Assembly: GCA_029262675.1 (NCBI GenBank)
Contig: JAJCYW010000012.1
Span: forward strand, 1 to 64,000
Reading direction: 5' to 3'
Origin: Chloroflexota bacterium
Lineage (GTDB): Bacteria; Chloroflexota; Dehalococcoidia; DSTF01; RBG-16-68-14
Length of the DNA stretch: 64,000 nucleotides
Notes under the pieces: model-generated
Databases searched by the model: none
What the model was told of the DNA's origin: nothing
The model's input: only the letters and a program-made list of their open reading frames with translations
In this document: piece after piece, positions 45,416 to 55,701 of the stretch
How the letters are laid out: the number at the start of each line of letters is the position of its first letter
Position numbering within the stretch: the first letter of the stretch is position 1
Made by a program: the position numbers and the translations under genes

Positions 45416-46623
45416 CTGAAACGAAGACCGATTGGCGCGAAGTCGAGTCGCGCGTGTTCATGCGCACAGGCGCGCGCCAGCCCGCCGTGCTGGTGCGAGG
45501 CGAGGGCAGCCGCGTCTGGGACGACGACGGCAAGAGCTACCTCGATTTCTTCGGCGGGCCGGCGACGACGAGCCTCGGCCACTGCCCACCCGTCGTCATC
45601 GAGGCGCTGACCGACCAGGCACAGACGCTGATTCACGTCTCCAACCTGTTCTACAGCGTTCCGCAGCTACGACTCGCGGAGCTGCTGGTCGAGCACTCCT
45701 GTCTAGACCAGGTCTACTTCAGCAACAGCGGCGCGGAGGCGAACGAAGCGGCCATCAAGCTGGCGCGCAAGTGGGGCCGCGAGAAGAAGCGTGGCGCGTT
45801 CGAGGTGATCTGCACGCTGGACGGCTTTCACGGCCGCACGCTGACGACGATCACCGCCAGCGGAACGGACCGCTACAAGGAGCCGTTCGGGCCGCTGCCG
45901 CCGGGCTTCATCCACGTACCATTCGACGACATCGCCGCGCTGAAGGCGGCGACCACTGACAAGACCTGCGCTGTCCTGCTGGAACCTGTGCAGGGCGAGG
46001 GCGGCGTTATTGTGCCGGACGACGGCTATCTGCCGGCCGTGCGCCGCTGGTGCGACGAACAGAACATCCTGCTGATTCTCGATGAGATCCAGACGGGCAT
46101 CGGCCGCTGCGGAGCGCTGTTCGCCTACGAGTTGGCCGGAATCGAACCCGACGTGATGACGCTCGCCAAAGGCATCGCCTCGGGCGTGCCGCTGGCCGCG
46201 GTGCTCGCCAAGGATCATTGCGCCGTCTTCGCTCCCGGCGACCACGGGTCGACGTACGGCGGCAACCCGCTTGCCACCCGCGCCGGCTACGAAGTGGTGC
46301 GCCACATCATCGCAGAGAAGATCCCCGCCAAGGTAGCCGATGACGGACAGCACCTGCGGCAGCGTCTCCACAGCATGGAGGACCGCTTCGAGTTGGTATC
46401 CGGCGCGCGCGGCAAGGGTTTGCTGTGGGCCGTTACGCTCTCGCGGCAGGTCGCGGCGGACGCCGTAGCGAAGTGCCTGGAACGGGGACTGATCGTAAAC
46501 AACGTGAGGCCAGACGCCGTGCGCATCTGCCCAGCGCTCAACATCCCGCGCGAAGAGTTGGATGAAGGGCTGGACATCCTGGAACGCGCGTTCGTCGAGA
46601 TATCGGAAGGGACGGCAAAGTAG
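45412..46623 (+). CDS. class III aminotransferase (acetylornithine aminotransferase-like)
   Basis: VYFSNSGAEANEAAIKLARKWGR, LILDEIQTGIGRCGALFAYE, TLAKGIASGVPLAAVL. Confidence 0.92.
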   Translation: MTETKTDWREVESRVFMRTGARQPAVLVRGEGSRVWDDDGKSYLDFFGGPATTSLGHCPPVVIEALTDQAQTLIHVSNLFYSVPQLRLAELLVEHSCLDQVYFSNSGAEANEAAIKLARKWGREKKRGAFEVICTLDGFHGRTLTTITASGTDRYKEPFGPLPPGFIHVPFDDIAALKAATTDKTCAVLLEPVQGEGGVIVPDDGYLPAVRRWCDEQNILLILDEIQTGIGRCGALFAYELAGIEPDVMTLAKGIASGVPLAAVLAKDHCAVFAPGDHGSTYGGNPLATRAGYEVVRHIIAEKIPAKVADDGQHLRQRLHSMEDRFELVSGARGKGLLWAVTLSRQVAADAVAKCLERGLIVNNVRPDAVRICPALNIPREELDEGLDILERAFVEISEGTAK

Positions 46624-47870
46624 TGGCTAAGAAGCTAATCCTCGCCTACTCCGGCGGTCTCGATACCTCCGTCGCAGTCCACTGGCTGACGCAGGAGCGC
46701 GGCTACGATGTCGTTGCGCTGACGGTCGGCGTCGGCTTCGACCGCGACCGCGACCGCGAGTTGATCGAGCAGCGCGCGCTCGCCACGGGCGCCGTCGGTT
46801 TTCGCTGGGTGGACGCGCGCGACGACTTCATCCGCTCCTTTGCCTTCCCGGCGCTCGCCGCCGGTGCGTTGTATCAAGGCCGCTACCCTCTGGCGACGGC
46901 TCTGGCCAGGCCGCTAATCGCCAAGATCATGGTCGATGTCGCGCGTGAGGAGTCCGCGCAGGCGGTCGGCCACGGATGCACCGGCAAGGGAAACGACCAG
47001 GTCCGCTTCGACGTCACTACGCAGGCCCTCGCTCCCGACCTCGAGATCGTCGCTCCGCTGCGCGAGTGGGACATGCGCACGCGCGAAGCTGAGATCGACT
47101 ACGCGCTCAAGCACAACATCGACGTGCCGGTGACCAAGAAGAGCACCTACTCCATCGACGAGAACCTCTGGGGCCGCGCCATCGAATCGGGCCCGCTCGA
47201 GGACCCCTGGAACGAGCCGTTGGAAGAAGCCTTCGCCTGGACAAAGTCAGTTAGCGACGCGCCCGACGAACCGGCCTATATCGAGATCGGCTTCGAACGC
47301 GGTGTCCCGGTGACGCTGGACGGCGAGCAGGTCGACGGCGTGGCACTCGTCGAGCGGCTGCACGGCCTCGCCGGCGAGCACGGCGTCGGCCGCATCGACC
47401 ACATGGAGGATCGCCTCGTCGGCATCAAGTCACGTGAGGTTTACGAAGCGCCGGCGGCCACCGTCCTCGGCTGCGCCCACCGCGCGGTGGAGCGGATGAC
47501 GCTCTCCCGGGCACAGCTCCGGCTGAAGGCGTCGATCGCACGGGAGTACGCCGAGCTGATCTACGACGGGCTCTGGTTCACCGGCCACCACCAGGACCTG
47601 GCCAGCTACGTCCAGTCCACCCAGCGCCACGTCACGGGCCAGGCGCGTGTGCGGCTGCATAAGGGCCAGGCGACAACCGTCGGAGCCAAGGCGCCCCGCA
47701 GCCTCTACGCGACGTCACTCGCGACATACGAGGAAGGTGACCAGTACGACCACGGCGCGGCGGAGGGCTTCATCCACGTGTGGGGTTTACCGGTACGGGT
47801 GCAGGCCCAGACCCAACTGCTTGCGCAACCGAACGATCCGCTCCACATCGCCGGTCCCGACCCGGAATAA
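46623..47870 (+). CDS. argG: argininosuccinate synthase
   Basis: KLILAYSGGLDTSVAVHWL, GHGCTGKGNDQVRF, TKKSTYSIDENLWGR; GTG start overlapping TAG. Confidence 0.96.
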   Translation: MAKKLILAYSGGLDTSVAVHWLTQERGYDVVALTVGVGFDRDRDRELIEQRALATGAVGFRWVDARDDFIRSFAFPALAAGALYQGRYPLATALARPLIAKIMVDVAREESAQAVGHGCTGKGNDQVRFDVTTQALAPDLEIVAPLREWDMRTREAEIDYALKHNIDVPVTKKSTYSIDENLWGRAIESGPLEDPWNEPLEEAFAWTKSVSDAPDEPAYIEIGFERGVPVTLDGEQVDGVALVERLHGLAGEHGVGRIDHMEDRLVGIKSREVYEAPAATVLGCAHRAVERMTLSRAQLRLKASIAREYAELIYDGLWFTGHHQDLASYVQSTQRHVTGQARVRLHKGQATTVGAKAPRSLYATSLATYEEGDQYDHGAAEGFIHVWGLPVRVQAQTQLLAQPNDPLHIAGPDPE

Positions 47871-48153
47871 CGCCGCTGGCCATCCCGAATAATGCGTATT
47901 TCTTCCCAGGTTCAGCCACTATCCCTAGCGCATAACTGTCACGTTAGTTACCATTTTCTCAGACCGAAGGCGTTGCGTGCCCTGCCGGACGGATAGGGCC
48001 GTTTCAAGCGGCATGACGCAGGGACGCTCCTGCTGGCATGGACGCCATACCGCGTTCTGAGCAACAGATCGATAGTGAAGCGTCCTCCCGACGAGGAGGA
48101 TGTTTGGGGGAACCGCCAGACGGGGGCGTATTACGTCACTGGCGAGCGTGTTC

Positions 48154-48891
48154 ATGGGGGGCAAGGCGGAGGCAATGTTACCGATTCTCGAAGAGAGCGC
48201 AAAAGAGCTAGGCATCGAACTTAGTCAAGAGCAACTTCTACAGTTCCACCGCTACTACGAAATACTGACCGACTGGGCAGATCGCATCAGCCTTACCACG
48301 GTCAAGGACGCGGAGGGTGTTCAGAAACGCCATTTTCTGGAGTCCGCCGCCCTGATCCCGATACTTGAAGAAGAAGGCCTGACGCTGAAAGACCGCTCGA
48401 TGATCGATGTCGGCAGCGGCGCCGGCATTCCCGGAATCCCGCTGAAGATCCTCGAGCCTAGTCTCAAACTCACGCTCGTTGAAGCCAAGCAGCGTAAGGC
48501 TGAATTCCTCTCCGCACTCCTGCCCGAGCTGGGACTCGACGACGTCGAAGTCGTCGCCAAGCGGGCGGAGGAGATCGGCCACCATCCGCAATACCGCGAG
48601 AAGTACAGCTTAGCCGTCGCCAAGGCGCTCGCACCGCTCCCGACGCTGGCGGAGCTGACGTTGCCGTTCCTCGTGATGGGAGGCCAGTTGCTGGCGCCAA
48701 AGGGCAAGGAGACGGACAACGAGGTCAAGCAGTCGGCGGTTGCGTTGGAGACGCTGAAGGGCTCGATTCGTTCCGTGGTGCAGATCCCGCTTGCGGACCA
48801 CAGGCAGAAAGTCATCATCATCGACAAGGACCTTCCGACTCCGCCGCGCTTCCCCCGCCGGCCGGGCATGCCGGCCAAGCGGCCCCTCTAG
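48154..48891 (+). CDS. rsmG: 16S rRNA (guanine-N7)-methyltransferase RsmG
   Basis: FHRYYEILTDWADRISLTTVKDAEGVQKRHFLESAAL, MIDVGSGAGIPGIPLKI; alternative ATG at 48175. Confidence 0.93.
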   Translation: MGGKAEAMLPILEESAKELGIELSQEQLLQFHRYYEILTDWADRISLTTVKDAEGVQKRHFLESAALIPILEEEGLTLKDRSMIDVGSGAGIPGIPLKILEPSLKLTLVEAKQRKAEFLSALLPELGLDDVEVVAKRAEEIGHHPQYREKYSLAVAKALAPLPTLAELTLPFLVMGGQLLAPKGKETDNEVKQSAVALETLKGSIRSVVQIPLADHRQKVIIIDKDLPTPPRFPRRPGMPAKRPL

Positions 48892-48896
48892 CGCCC

Positions 48897-48915
48897 CGCG
48901 CGGCCTTGCCGCGCG
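48897..48915 (+). terminator. probable terminator hairpin after rsmG
   Basis: CGCGCGGC-ctt-GCCGCGCG followed by cctttacc, 5 nt after the stop codon. Confidence 0.5.
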
Positions 48916-49030
48916 CCTTTACCGCACCACCGCGTGATCCTATACTGGCGACAGCGTGGCACCGACAACGCGTAGCGCCTGCAACGCGTGGAGCCGGGCC
49001 GCGCCAGCAGGGAGCGAAGAGCGAACGGGC

Positions 49031-49663
49031 ATGATGTCGATGGAACCGCGACTCGATTTCGCAATCCTGCTGGACCGCCTGCAGCGGCTCGTGCTCCTGG
49101 ACACTGGCGTGTTCGATGAGGTGCGTCACGATCACGCGGCAACCCTACCCGCCCTCCTCGTCGTCGCGGTGTCCACGGTGCTCGCCGCCGTCGGCGGCTG
49201 GCTATGGTGGCTGACGCAGGACTTTCCGGACGGGCGGCAGGTGTTGTTCGAGTCCGTGCTGCTGGGAAGCCTCTTCTCCGTCGCCTTGTGGATCGTCTGG
49301 CTGCTGGTCGCCTACGTGATGCTGACACAACTGTTCCGCCAGGACGCCGAGTGGCAGCAGATGTTGCGGACCATGGGCATGGCATCCCTGCCGCTTAGCC
49401 TGTCGCTGGGACTCGTTATCCCCGGCGTCAGCTTCGGGGTCGGCCTCGCCTCGATCGCGCTCTTCTTCGGCCTAACGACGATAGCGATCCAGTCGACGAC
49501 GACAGCCGGGCCGGCGCACGTGCTTGCTGCAAACTTGGCCGGCTTCGCGATCTGGGCGATCGTGCTGGGACTGCTGGTGACCTCGGAGAGCTATCTGGCG
49601 CCTGGTATCTTCTTGGTCGACTCTTCAACCGAGCGCCTCAGCGATATCGCGCAGTTCCTCTAA
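49031..49663 (+). CDS. Yip1-domain-like membrane protein
   Basis: FAILLDRLQRLVLLDTGVFDEVRHDHAATLPALLVVA with five hydrophobic segments. Confidence 0.7.
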   Translation: MMSMEPRLDFAILLDRLQRLVLLDTGVFDEVRHDHAATLPALLVVAVSTVLAAVGGWLWWLTQDFPDGRQVLFESVLLGSLFSVALWIVWLLVAYVMLTQLFRQDAEWQQMLRTMGMASLPLSLSLGLVIPGVSFGVGLASIALFFGLTTIAIQSTTTAGPAHVLAANLAGFAIWAIVLGLLVTSESYLAPGIFLVDSSTERLSDIAQFL

Positions 49664-49681
49664 CCACTAGTTACCCACCGG

Positions 49682-50854
49682 TTAGCCGACTGCCCCGCCC
49701 TCCCGCATCGAAGCAATCTCGTCCGCCGCGTACCCCAGCCTCGACAGCACGTCGTCCGTGTGCTGGCCGGGCGCCGGCGCGTGGACGCGCACGCTGCCGG
49801 GCGTGTCAGAGAGCTTGGTGCCGATTCCCACCTGCTTCACCCGCCCCGTTTCCGGGTGGTCGACATCGATGACCATCTCCCGCGCCAGGTTGTGCGGGTC
49901 CTCTAACGCCTCGTCCAGGCCGTAGACCGGCGCGGCACAGATATCGGTCTCCTGCAGTACGGTGAACCACTCGTCGCGGGTCTTCGACTTGAACTGCGCT
50001 TTGAAGTGAGCGGCGATCTCCTCACGCTTCTCCGAATCGAACTGGTGTGGGATGAAGTCCTCACGGCCCATCACCTGGCAGAGGTTGGCCCAGAAGTGCG
50101 GTTCCAGGCTGCCGATGCTGATCCAGCCGCCATTCGAGCACTCGTAGACGTTGTAGGAGGGCAGCGAGCCGTTCAGCATCGTGGCGCCCCGCTCCGGCAC
50201 GCGACCGCCGCTGGCGTAGTATCCACTGACGGCGCTGGCCAGCAGGTAGAGCACCCCGTCCGACATCGCGATGTCGACGAACTGGCCGTGGCCCAGCCGA
50301 TCGCGAGCGTGCAGCGCAGCCAGGATCGCGTAGGCGGCGTGGAGACCGCCGCCGGCGAAGTCGGCGATGATGTTCATCGGAATGGCCGGCGGCTGTCCCG
50401 GCCAACCGATCATCCCCAGCGCGCCGCCGACGGAGATGTAGTTGATGTCGTGGCCCACGAGCTTCGCGTAGGGTCCCGTCTGGCCGTAGCCGGAGAGCGA
50501 GCAGTAGACGATCTGCGGGTTCTTCTCTCGAAGCGTCTCGTAGTCGACGCCGAGGCGTTGGACCACGCCCGGCCGGAAACCTTCCAGCACCACGTCCGCC
50601 GTTTCGACGAGCTTATAGAAGACATCGCGGGCTGACTCGTCGCGCAGGTTGAGAATGATGCTGCGCTTGTTGCGGCCAAGAGCATTGTAGGCGTTGCCGC
50701 TCTGTCCGCCACCCGGCAACGACGCGGCGCGGCTGTCCGGCGGCGGCTCGATCAGGAGCACGTCGGCCCCCAAGTCGCCAAGCAGCATGGTGCAGAACGG
50801 GCCCGGCGCCAGGCGCGAGAGATCGAGTACGCGGATATCGTCTAGGGCCATCAT
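49682..50854 (-). CDS. CaiB/BaiF CoA-transferase
   Basis: ALDDIRVLDLSRLAPGPFCTMLLGDLGADVLLIEPP. Confidence 0.94.
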   Translation of the reverse strand: MMALDDIRVLDLSRLAPGPFCTMLLGDLGADVLLIEPPPDSRAASLPGGGQSGNAYNALGRNKRSIILNLRDESARDVFYKLVETADVVLEGFRPGVVQRLGVDYETLREKNPQIVYCSLSGYGQTGPYAKLVGHDINYISVGGALGMIGWPGQPPAIPMNIIADFAGGGLHAAYAILAALHARDRLGHGQFVDIAMSDGVLYLLASAVSGYYASGGRVPERGATMLNGSLPSYNVYECSNGGWISIGSLEPHFWANLCQVMGREDFIPHQFDSEKREEIAAHFKAQFKSKTRDEWFTVLQETDICAAPVYGLDEALEDPHNLAREMVIDVDHPETGRVKQVGIGTKLSDTPGSVRVHAPAPGQHTDDVLSRLGYAADEIASMREGGAVG

Positions 50855-50941
50855 GGGCTGGCTTCCTCCTACAGGGTTCGTCATTCGGCTCAAGGATAGA
50901 TCGCTGATCCGGCGAGTGAGCGCCGGACGCAGCGGACGGGC

Positions 50942-51238
50942 TCAGTCTTTGTCTCGCTCGTTGCGGGTACGGAACGCGCGTCGCTCTTCGTCGGTCTTGG
51001 CGGCGAAGTAATCACGGTTGATCTGCGTGAATGCTTTCCACTTTTCCGGTACGTCCTCTTCGTGGAAGATCGCGTCTACGGGACAGACGAAGACGCACGC
51101 TTCGCAATCGATGCAGATCTCGGGGTCGATGTAGTACTGCCTGTCGTCGTCCGTGGTGTGGATGCAGTCCACCGGGCATACATCGACGCACGTGGCGTCC
51201 TTGAGGTCGATACACGGCTCGGTGATCACGTAGGTCAT
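50942..51238 (-). CDS. 4Fe-4S ferredoxin-family protein
   Basis: CVDVCPVDCIH and CIDCEACVFVCPVDAIF. Confidence 0.93.
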   Translation of the reverse strand: MTYVITEPCIDLKDATCVDVCPVDCIHTTDDDRQYYIDPEICIDCEACVFVCPVDAIFHEEDVPEKWKAFTQINRDYFAAKTDEERRAFRTRNERDKD

Positions 51239-51245
51239 GAGGCGT

Positions 51246-51590
51246 CTACTCCTTCGTCTCGGTCGAGTCTTGGCCGAAAGAGAACGGCGGCCGGACGCCC
51301 GTCTTCTCCACCACCACGTCGCCGTGGACGTGCGCCTGGCAGGCCAGCCGGATCGGCTCCTCCAGCGCGGAGAGACCGCGCTCCTCTATCAGCGCCTGCT
51401 CCTCCGCCCTGCTCCGCGGCGAGAGGTTTTCGATTCCGCTCACCACAGTGCATAGGCACGTCGTGCAGCGGCCCTCGCCACCGCAGGTCGTCGGCCAGTA
51501 GTAGTCGTGGGCCTGCGCGGCCGCCATGATTGTGGCGCCGTCGGCCGCCTCGTATTCGATGCCTTTCGGCAGGACTCGGACAGTCGCCAT
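51246..51590 (-). CDS. 2Fe-2S ferredoxin
   Basis: CGGEGRCTTCLCTV...LACQAHVHGDVVVE; ATG 51590 chosen within the longer ORF. Confidence 0.9.
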   Translation of the reverse strand: MATVRVLPKGIEYEAADGATIMAAAQAHDYYWPTTCGGEGRCTTCLCTVVSGIENLSPRSRAEEQALIEERGLSALEEPIRLACQAHVHGDVVVEKTGVRPPFSFGQDSTETKE

Positions 51591-51709
51591 AACGTTGCAA
51601 GGCCCGTTCCGGCGAGCCACGACCCACCTTACCACACGTCTGGCGACAAGCCGAACGTGCGTCCCGCTGCGGGCGGATTCGCGCCCACATACCGGTGAAC
51701 GCCGCAAAC

Positions 51710-51737
51710 TTGGCCAGAAGCGCGTATCCGTTATAAT
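51710..51737 (+). promoter_or_regulatory. sigma70-type promoter of malic enzyme
   Basis: TTGGCC 51710-51715, 16 bp, TATAAT 51732-51737; aggag SD before ATG 51767. Confidence 0.55.
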
Positions 51738-51766
51738 ACAGCCATTCTTGACTAGGAGTCGCACTT

Positions 51767-53218
51767 ATGTCCGCTGAACCAGCCGCTACCGTAGGGCAGC
51801 CGACAACGTACACCATCACCGTTCGTTTCCAGTACCGGAACCGGCCGGGGATGCTGGGACTGATGGCCAGCACAATCGGTGACGTTGGCGGCAATATCGG
51901 CGCCGTCGACCTCGTCCGTACGAACCCGGCAACGATCGTTCGCGACATCACGATCGGCGCGCGCGACGAAGAGCACGGCCGCCAGATCATAGACGAGGTG
52001 CGCCGGCTAAAGGGCGTCACGATCCGCAGCGTCTCCGACCCTGTGTTCCTGGCCCACGTCGGTGGCAAGATCGAGATTCGCAACAAGACGGGTGTCGCCA
52101 GCCGCGCCGATCTCTCTCGCGTCTACACTCCGGGCGTCGCCCGCGTTTGTCTCGCAATCGAGCGCGAACCGGAAGCAGCCTGGACCCTCACCATAAAGAA
52201 GAACACCGTCGCCGTTGTCACGGACGGCACAGCGGTACTCGGCCTCGGCGACATCGGCCCGCTGGCTGCGATGCCGGTGATGGAGGGCAAGGCAATGCTC
52301 TTCAAGGAGTTCGGCGATGTCGACGCCTTCCCCATCTGCCTCGACACGAAGGACACCGAAGAGATCATCAAGACGGTGAAGTACCTGGCCCCCACGTTTG
52401 GGGGCATTAATTTGGAAGACATCTCCGCTCCACGCTGCTTTGAGATTGAGGAGCGGCTGAAGAAGGAGCTGGACATCCCGATCTTCCACGACGACCAGCA
52501 CGGCACTGCCGTCGTCGTTTTGGCGTCGCTGCTGAACGCTGTGAAGATCGTCAAGAAGGAGATCCCGGACCTCAAGGTCGTCATCAGTGGCGTCGGCGCG
52601 GCCGGCATCGCCTGCGCGAAGATCTTCCTCTCGGTAGGCGTCGAGAACATCATCGGCTGCGACAGCCGCGGCGCGATCTACGAGGGCCGCAAAGAGGGCA
52701 TGAACCCGCTCAAGGAGTGGTTCGCGAAGAACACGAACCAGGGCAAACACAAGGGAACGCTGCAGGCGGCGCTGGAAGGCGCCGACCTCTTCCTGGGCGT
52801 CTCCGCCCCGAACCTGCTGACCACGGATGACATCAAGTCGATGAACAAGGACCCGATCGTCTTCGCGCTGGCCAACCCGGACCCGGAGATCCTGCCGTCC
52901 GACGCGCTGCCCCACGCCCGCGTCATGGCCACCGGCCGCTCCGACTTCGCAAACCAGATCAACAACGTGCTCTGTTTCCCCGGCCTCTTCCGGGGCGTCC
53001 TGGACGCGCGCGCGTGGGACATCAACGAGCCGATGAAGGTGGCCGCCGCGCACGCCATCGCCGATGCGGTAGGCAAGAACGAGTTGAGCGACGAGTACAT
53101 CATCCCGTCCGTGTTCAACCGAGCGGTCTTTCAAAAGGTCGCGAAGGCGACGGCGGAGGCGGCGTACAAGTCGGGCGCGGCCGAACGCCACCGCAAGGTC
53201 CACCCCGTTTACATCTAG
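51767..53218 (+). CDS. NAD-dependent malic enzyme with N-terminal ACT domain
   Basis: ACT RFQYRNRPGMLGLMASTIGDVGGNIGAVDL; VYTPGVARVC, DGTAVLGLGDIGPLAAMPVMEGKA, FHDDQHGTAVV. Confidence 0.95.
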   Translation: MSAEPAATVGQPTTYTITVRFQYRNRPGMLGLMASTIGDVGGNIGAVDLVRTNPATIVRDITIGARDEEHGRQIIDEVRRLKGVTIRSVSDPVFLAHVGGKIEIRNKTGVASRADLSRVYTPGVARVCLAIEREPEAAWTLTIKKNTVAVVTDGTAVLGLGDIGPLAAMPVMEGKAMLFKEFGDVDAFPICLDTKDTEEIIKTVKYLAPTFGGINLEDISAPRCFEIEERLKKELDIPIFHDDQHGTAVVVLASLLNAVKIVKKEIPDLKVVISGVGAAGIACAKIFLSVGVENIIGCDSRGAIYEGRKEGMNPLKEWFAKNTNQGKHKGTLQAALEGADLFLGVSAPNLLTTDDIKSMNKDPIVFALANPDPEILPSDALPHARVMATGRSDFANQINNVLCFPGLFRGVLDARAWDINEPMKVAAAHAIADAVGKNELSDEYIIPSVFNRAVFQKVAKATAEAAYKSGAAERHRKVHPVYI

Positions 53219-53283
53219 CCCTCACCCCAGTTCCTGGAAAGGCCAAGGCGGTGTCGAATAGAACGCGGCCCTCAGCTTCCGTC

Positions 53284-54057
53284 ATGGCACTGCACCGCCG
53301 GATAGCGCGCGACCTTGAGCGTGCGGCGAGGCGTTCGCCAGTTGCCGGCACCGCCCACGGCCACGCCGAGGCGATCACGCACTACGGCCTGCGGGCCCCT
53401 CAGCTGTACGACGTCATCCGCCGCTTACGCGACGAGATAGCGGAGCCGCCACTCGCCGACCGTTTCGCGCTCGCGCGATTGCTACTCCATTCACATGTCG
53501 AAGAGCAGGGCCACGTCGCGCTGGCCGTCCTGCGAGGAGGGCTGGAGGAGATGCAACCGAAGCACTTCGCTGTCATCGACCGGCTGATCGACGACTTCAC
53601 ATCGTGGTCGATGACTGACGACTTTGCCTCCGGGAAGGCCAGCATCACCTGGTATCTGCTCCAGCGATTCCCAGACGAAACTCTGGCGCTGCTGGAGCGG
53701 TGGAACGCCTCGTCCAATCGCTGGAAGCGCCGCGCCAGCGTGATCACGTTCACGCGAGCGGCCGCCGCCACGGGCGACTACGTCGATGTTACGCTGCGTT
53801 TCTGTACCGCCCTCCGGCATGACGCGGACGACCTAGTGCAGAAGGGCATCGGCTGGACGCTCAAGGATGCGATGCGAACCGGCCCGACCGCGAAGCGGCG
53901 CGTCATCGCACTCGTCAAGAAGATGCGACGCGCCGGCGTACGGTCTACGATCACGCTGTACGCCATCCGCGACCTCATGGGCGCGGAACGGCAGGCCGTC
54001 TTGGCCGTAAGGCCGGCGTCGCCCACCAGCGCGAAGCAGAGCAAGAGAACCACGTAG
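53284..54057 (+). CDS. DNA alkylation repair protein (AlkD-like)
   Basis: ITHYGLRAPQLYDVIR, SWSMTDDFA, KRRASVITF, VQKGIGWTLKDA. Confidence 0.83.
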   Translation: MALHRRIARDLERAARRSPVAGTAHGHAEAITHYGLRAPQLYDVIRRLRDEIAEPPLADRFALARLLLHSHVEEQGHVALAVLRGGLEEMQPKHFAVIDRLIDDFTSWSMTDDFASGKASITWYLLQRFPDETLALLERWNASSNRWKRRASVITFTRAAAATGDYVDVTLRFCTALRHDADDLVQKGIGWTLKDAMRTGPTAKRRVIALVKKMRRAGVRSTITLYAIRDLMGAERQAVLAVRPASPTSAKQSKRTT

Positions 54058-54065
54058 GAGGAGCC

Positions 54066-55124
54066 ATGTACCGTCCAATAGAATTGGCGCGCTTCACGCT
54101 GGCGGAGTTCAACCGCAACCTGGAAGGTCTCACCGAGGATGACGCTACTACGCGCATCACGAAATCAGACAGTTCGCAGATGAACGCCGTCTCCTGGACA
54201 GTTGGCCACATCGCAGGCCATTGGCACTTCATCAACCTCTGCGGCGGTGGCCATAAGCGCCCGAGCGGCCTCCGCAGGTTTAGCGGCACACCCGAGGCCG
54301 ACCCAACACCACCGCCGCTGGGCGAGACGCGATCGCTGCTCGCCGACGCCGAGGGTCACCTCGATTGGCTGGAGGACGCGGATGACGGTCTGATGTCGTC
54401 GAAGCGAGACCTCAATCGGCGCGATATGGAGAGCGTTGTCTCGACTATGGAGAACGTTGGCACGTCGCTGATGCGCGTCATGCTCCACACCTGGTTCCAC
54501 ATCGGTGAGATCAACGCCATGCGTCAACTACTAGGCCACCCGGAGATCGGCTTCCTGGGCGATATCACGGAGCACCTGGAGTGGCGCGGCGGCCGCGGCG
54601 TCGAAACCGGTTTCACGCCCGCAGAGCTGGCCCGCTACGCCATCTCCGAGTTCGACCGCGGTCTCGCCGGCCTCACCGGCGCCGAGGCCGAGACACGCGT
54701 AGCCAAGGCGGACGGCACGGAGATGAACGCCATCTCCTGGACCATGTCGCACGTCAACACGCACTGGTTCTTCATCTACCGGCTGATGACGGACAACGAC
54801 CCGCCCCACCTCGACCGCGTCTACTTCGGCGCGGCGGCCGACCCCACGCCGCCGCCGATGCCGCAGGCGCGAAATGCTTTCGCCTCTGCGAAAGCCCTCA
54901 CCAGCTCCTGCCTGGAGACGACCGACGATGAATTCCTCTCGTCCAAGAAGGAGTTCGGGCCGTTGCGGGAGGAGAACCTGGGCACGCAACTGATGCGTGC
55001 CGTGCTCCACACGTGGTTCCACACCGGCGAGGTAAACGCCGTCCGGCAGACGCTCGGACACGCCGAGATCCAGTACGTCGGCGACCTGATCGGCCGGCTC
55101 GAGTGGCGTAGCGGACGCGACTAG
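54066..55124 (+). CDS. tandem DinB-domain protein (internal duplication)
   Basis: Two matching halves: ELARFTLAEFNRNLEGLT/QMNAVSWTVGHIAGHW/LHTWFHIGEINAMRQLLGHPEI and ELARYAISEFDRGLAGLT/EMNAISWTMSHVNTHW/LHTWFHTGEVNAVRQTLGHAEI. Confidence 0.85.
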   Translation: MYRPIELARFTLAEFNRNLEGLTEDDATTRITKSDSSQMNAVSWTVGHIAGHWHFINLCGGGHKRPSGLRRFSGTPEADPTPPPLGETRSLLADAEGHLDWLEDADDGLMSSKRDLNRRDMESVVSTMENVGTSLMRVMLHTWFHIGEINAMRQLLGHPEIGFLGDITEHLEWRGGRGVETGFTPAELARYAISEFDRGLAGLTGAEAETRVAKADGTEMNAISWTMSHVNTHWFFIYRLMTDNDPPHLDRVYFGAAADPTPPPMPQARNAFASAKALTSSCLETTDDEFLSSKKEFGPLREENLGTQLMRAVLHTWFHTGEVNAVRQTLGHAEIQYVGDLIGRLEWRSGRD

Positions 55125-55153
55125 CCGCCGACGGTGGTTCGCCGCCGCGGCCG

Positions 55154-55447
55154 TTAGCCGCCGACTCCCACGCGTGCCAGCAGCGCTGGAAACTCGTCCG
55201 CTCCAACGACGGGCGAAACATCCGGGTAGTCCTTGGCGACGAGCCATGTGTTATGGATCGCCTCGAACATCGCGTCCTCATTCGGGACGTCTACGATGAT
55301 GGTCACCGCACGGCGCGCCACCGAGAAGTACATGCCGATGGGGTTGAGCGCCTGCCACTTCCCAACCATCTCCTGGATCTTCTCAGGCTGGCTCTCGATG
55401 TCGGCTCCTGTATCAGGGTCGATCTCCACTTGAATGATGTATTTCAT
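55154..55447 (-). CDS. DUF3303-like small protein
   Basis: MKYIIQVEIDPDTGADIESQPEKIQEMVGKW; family assignment tentative. Confidence 0.55.
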   Translation of the reverse strand: MKYIIQVEIDPDTGADIESQPEKIQEMVGKWQALNPIGMYFSVARRAVTIIVDVPNEDAMFEAIHNTWLVAKDYPDVSPVVGADEFPALLARVGVGG

Positions 55448-55701
55448 GCCCGGGTCCTTTCCAACTAAACGATTGGTGGATTGCACACCCTACCATCACG
55501 GACGGCGGCGATCAACGTCCAGCGCTGGCGCGGCGATCAACCTCCGGCGCAGTCGCGCGCGGTGGCGCGCCCTACTCCTTGCCGCTCTCAACATCGTACT
55601 GGTACAATCGCAAGCGTTCGCGTCCGGACCAGGGCGCGATTCTCGCGCAATCACTGGTTTGCCGATTCCAGATAAGGGAGCTGTCACAGCGGGGGAACGG
55701 G

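Noticed and set aside
52007-53203. 398-aa minus-strand ORF
   Set aside because: Antisense to malic enzyme with no recognisable motifs.
55499-55570. Imperfect GGCGGCGATCAAC repeat
   Set aside because: Two imperfect units, GC-rich low complexity; not distinctive.
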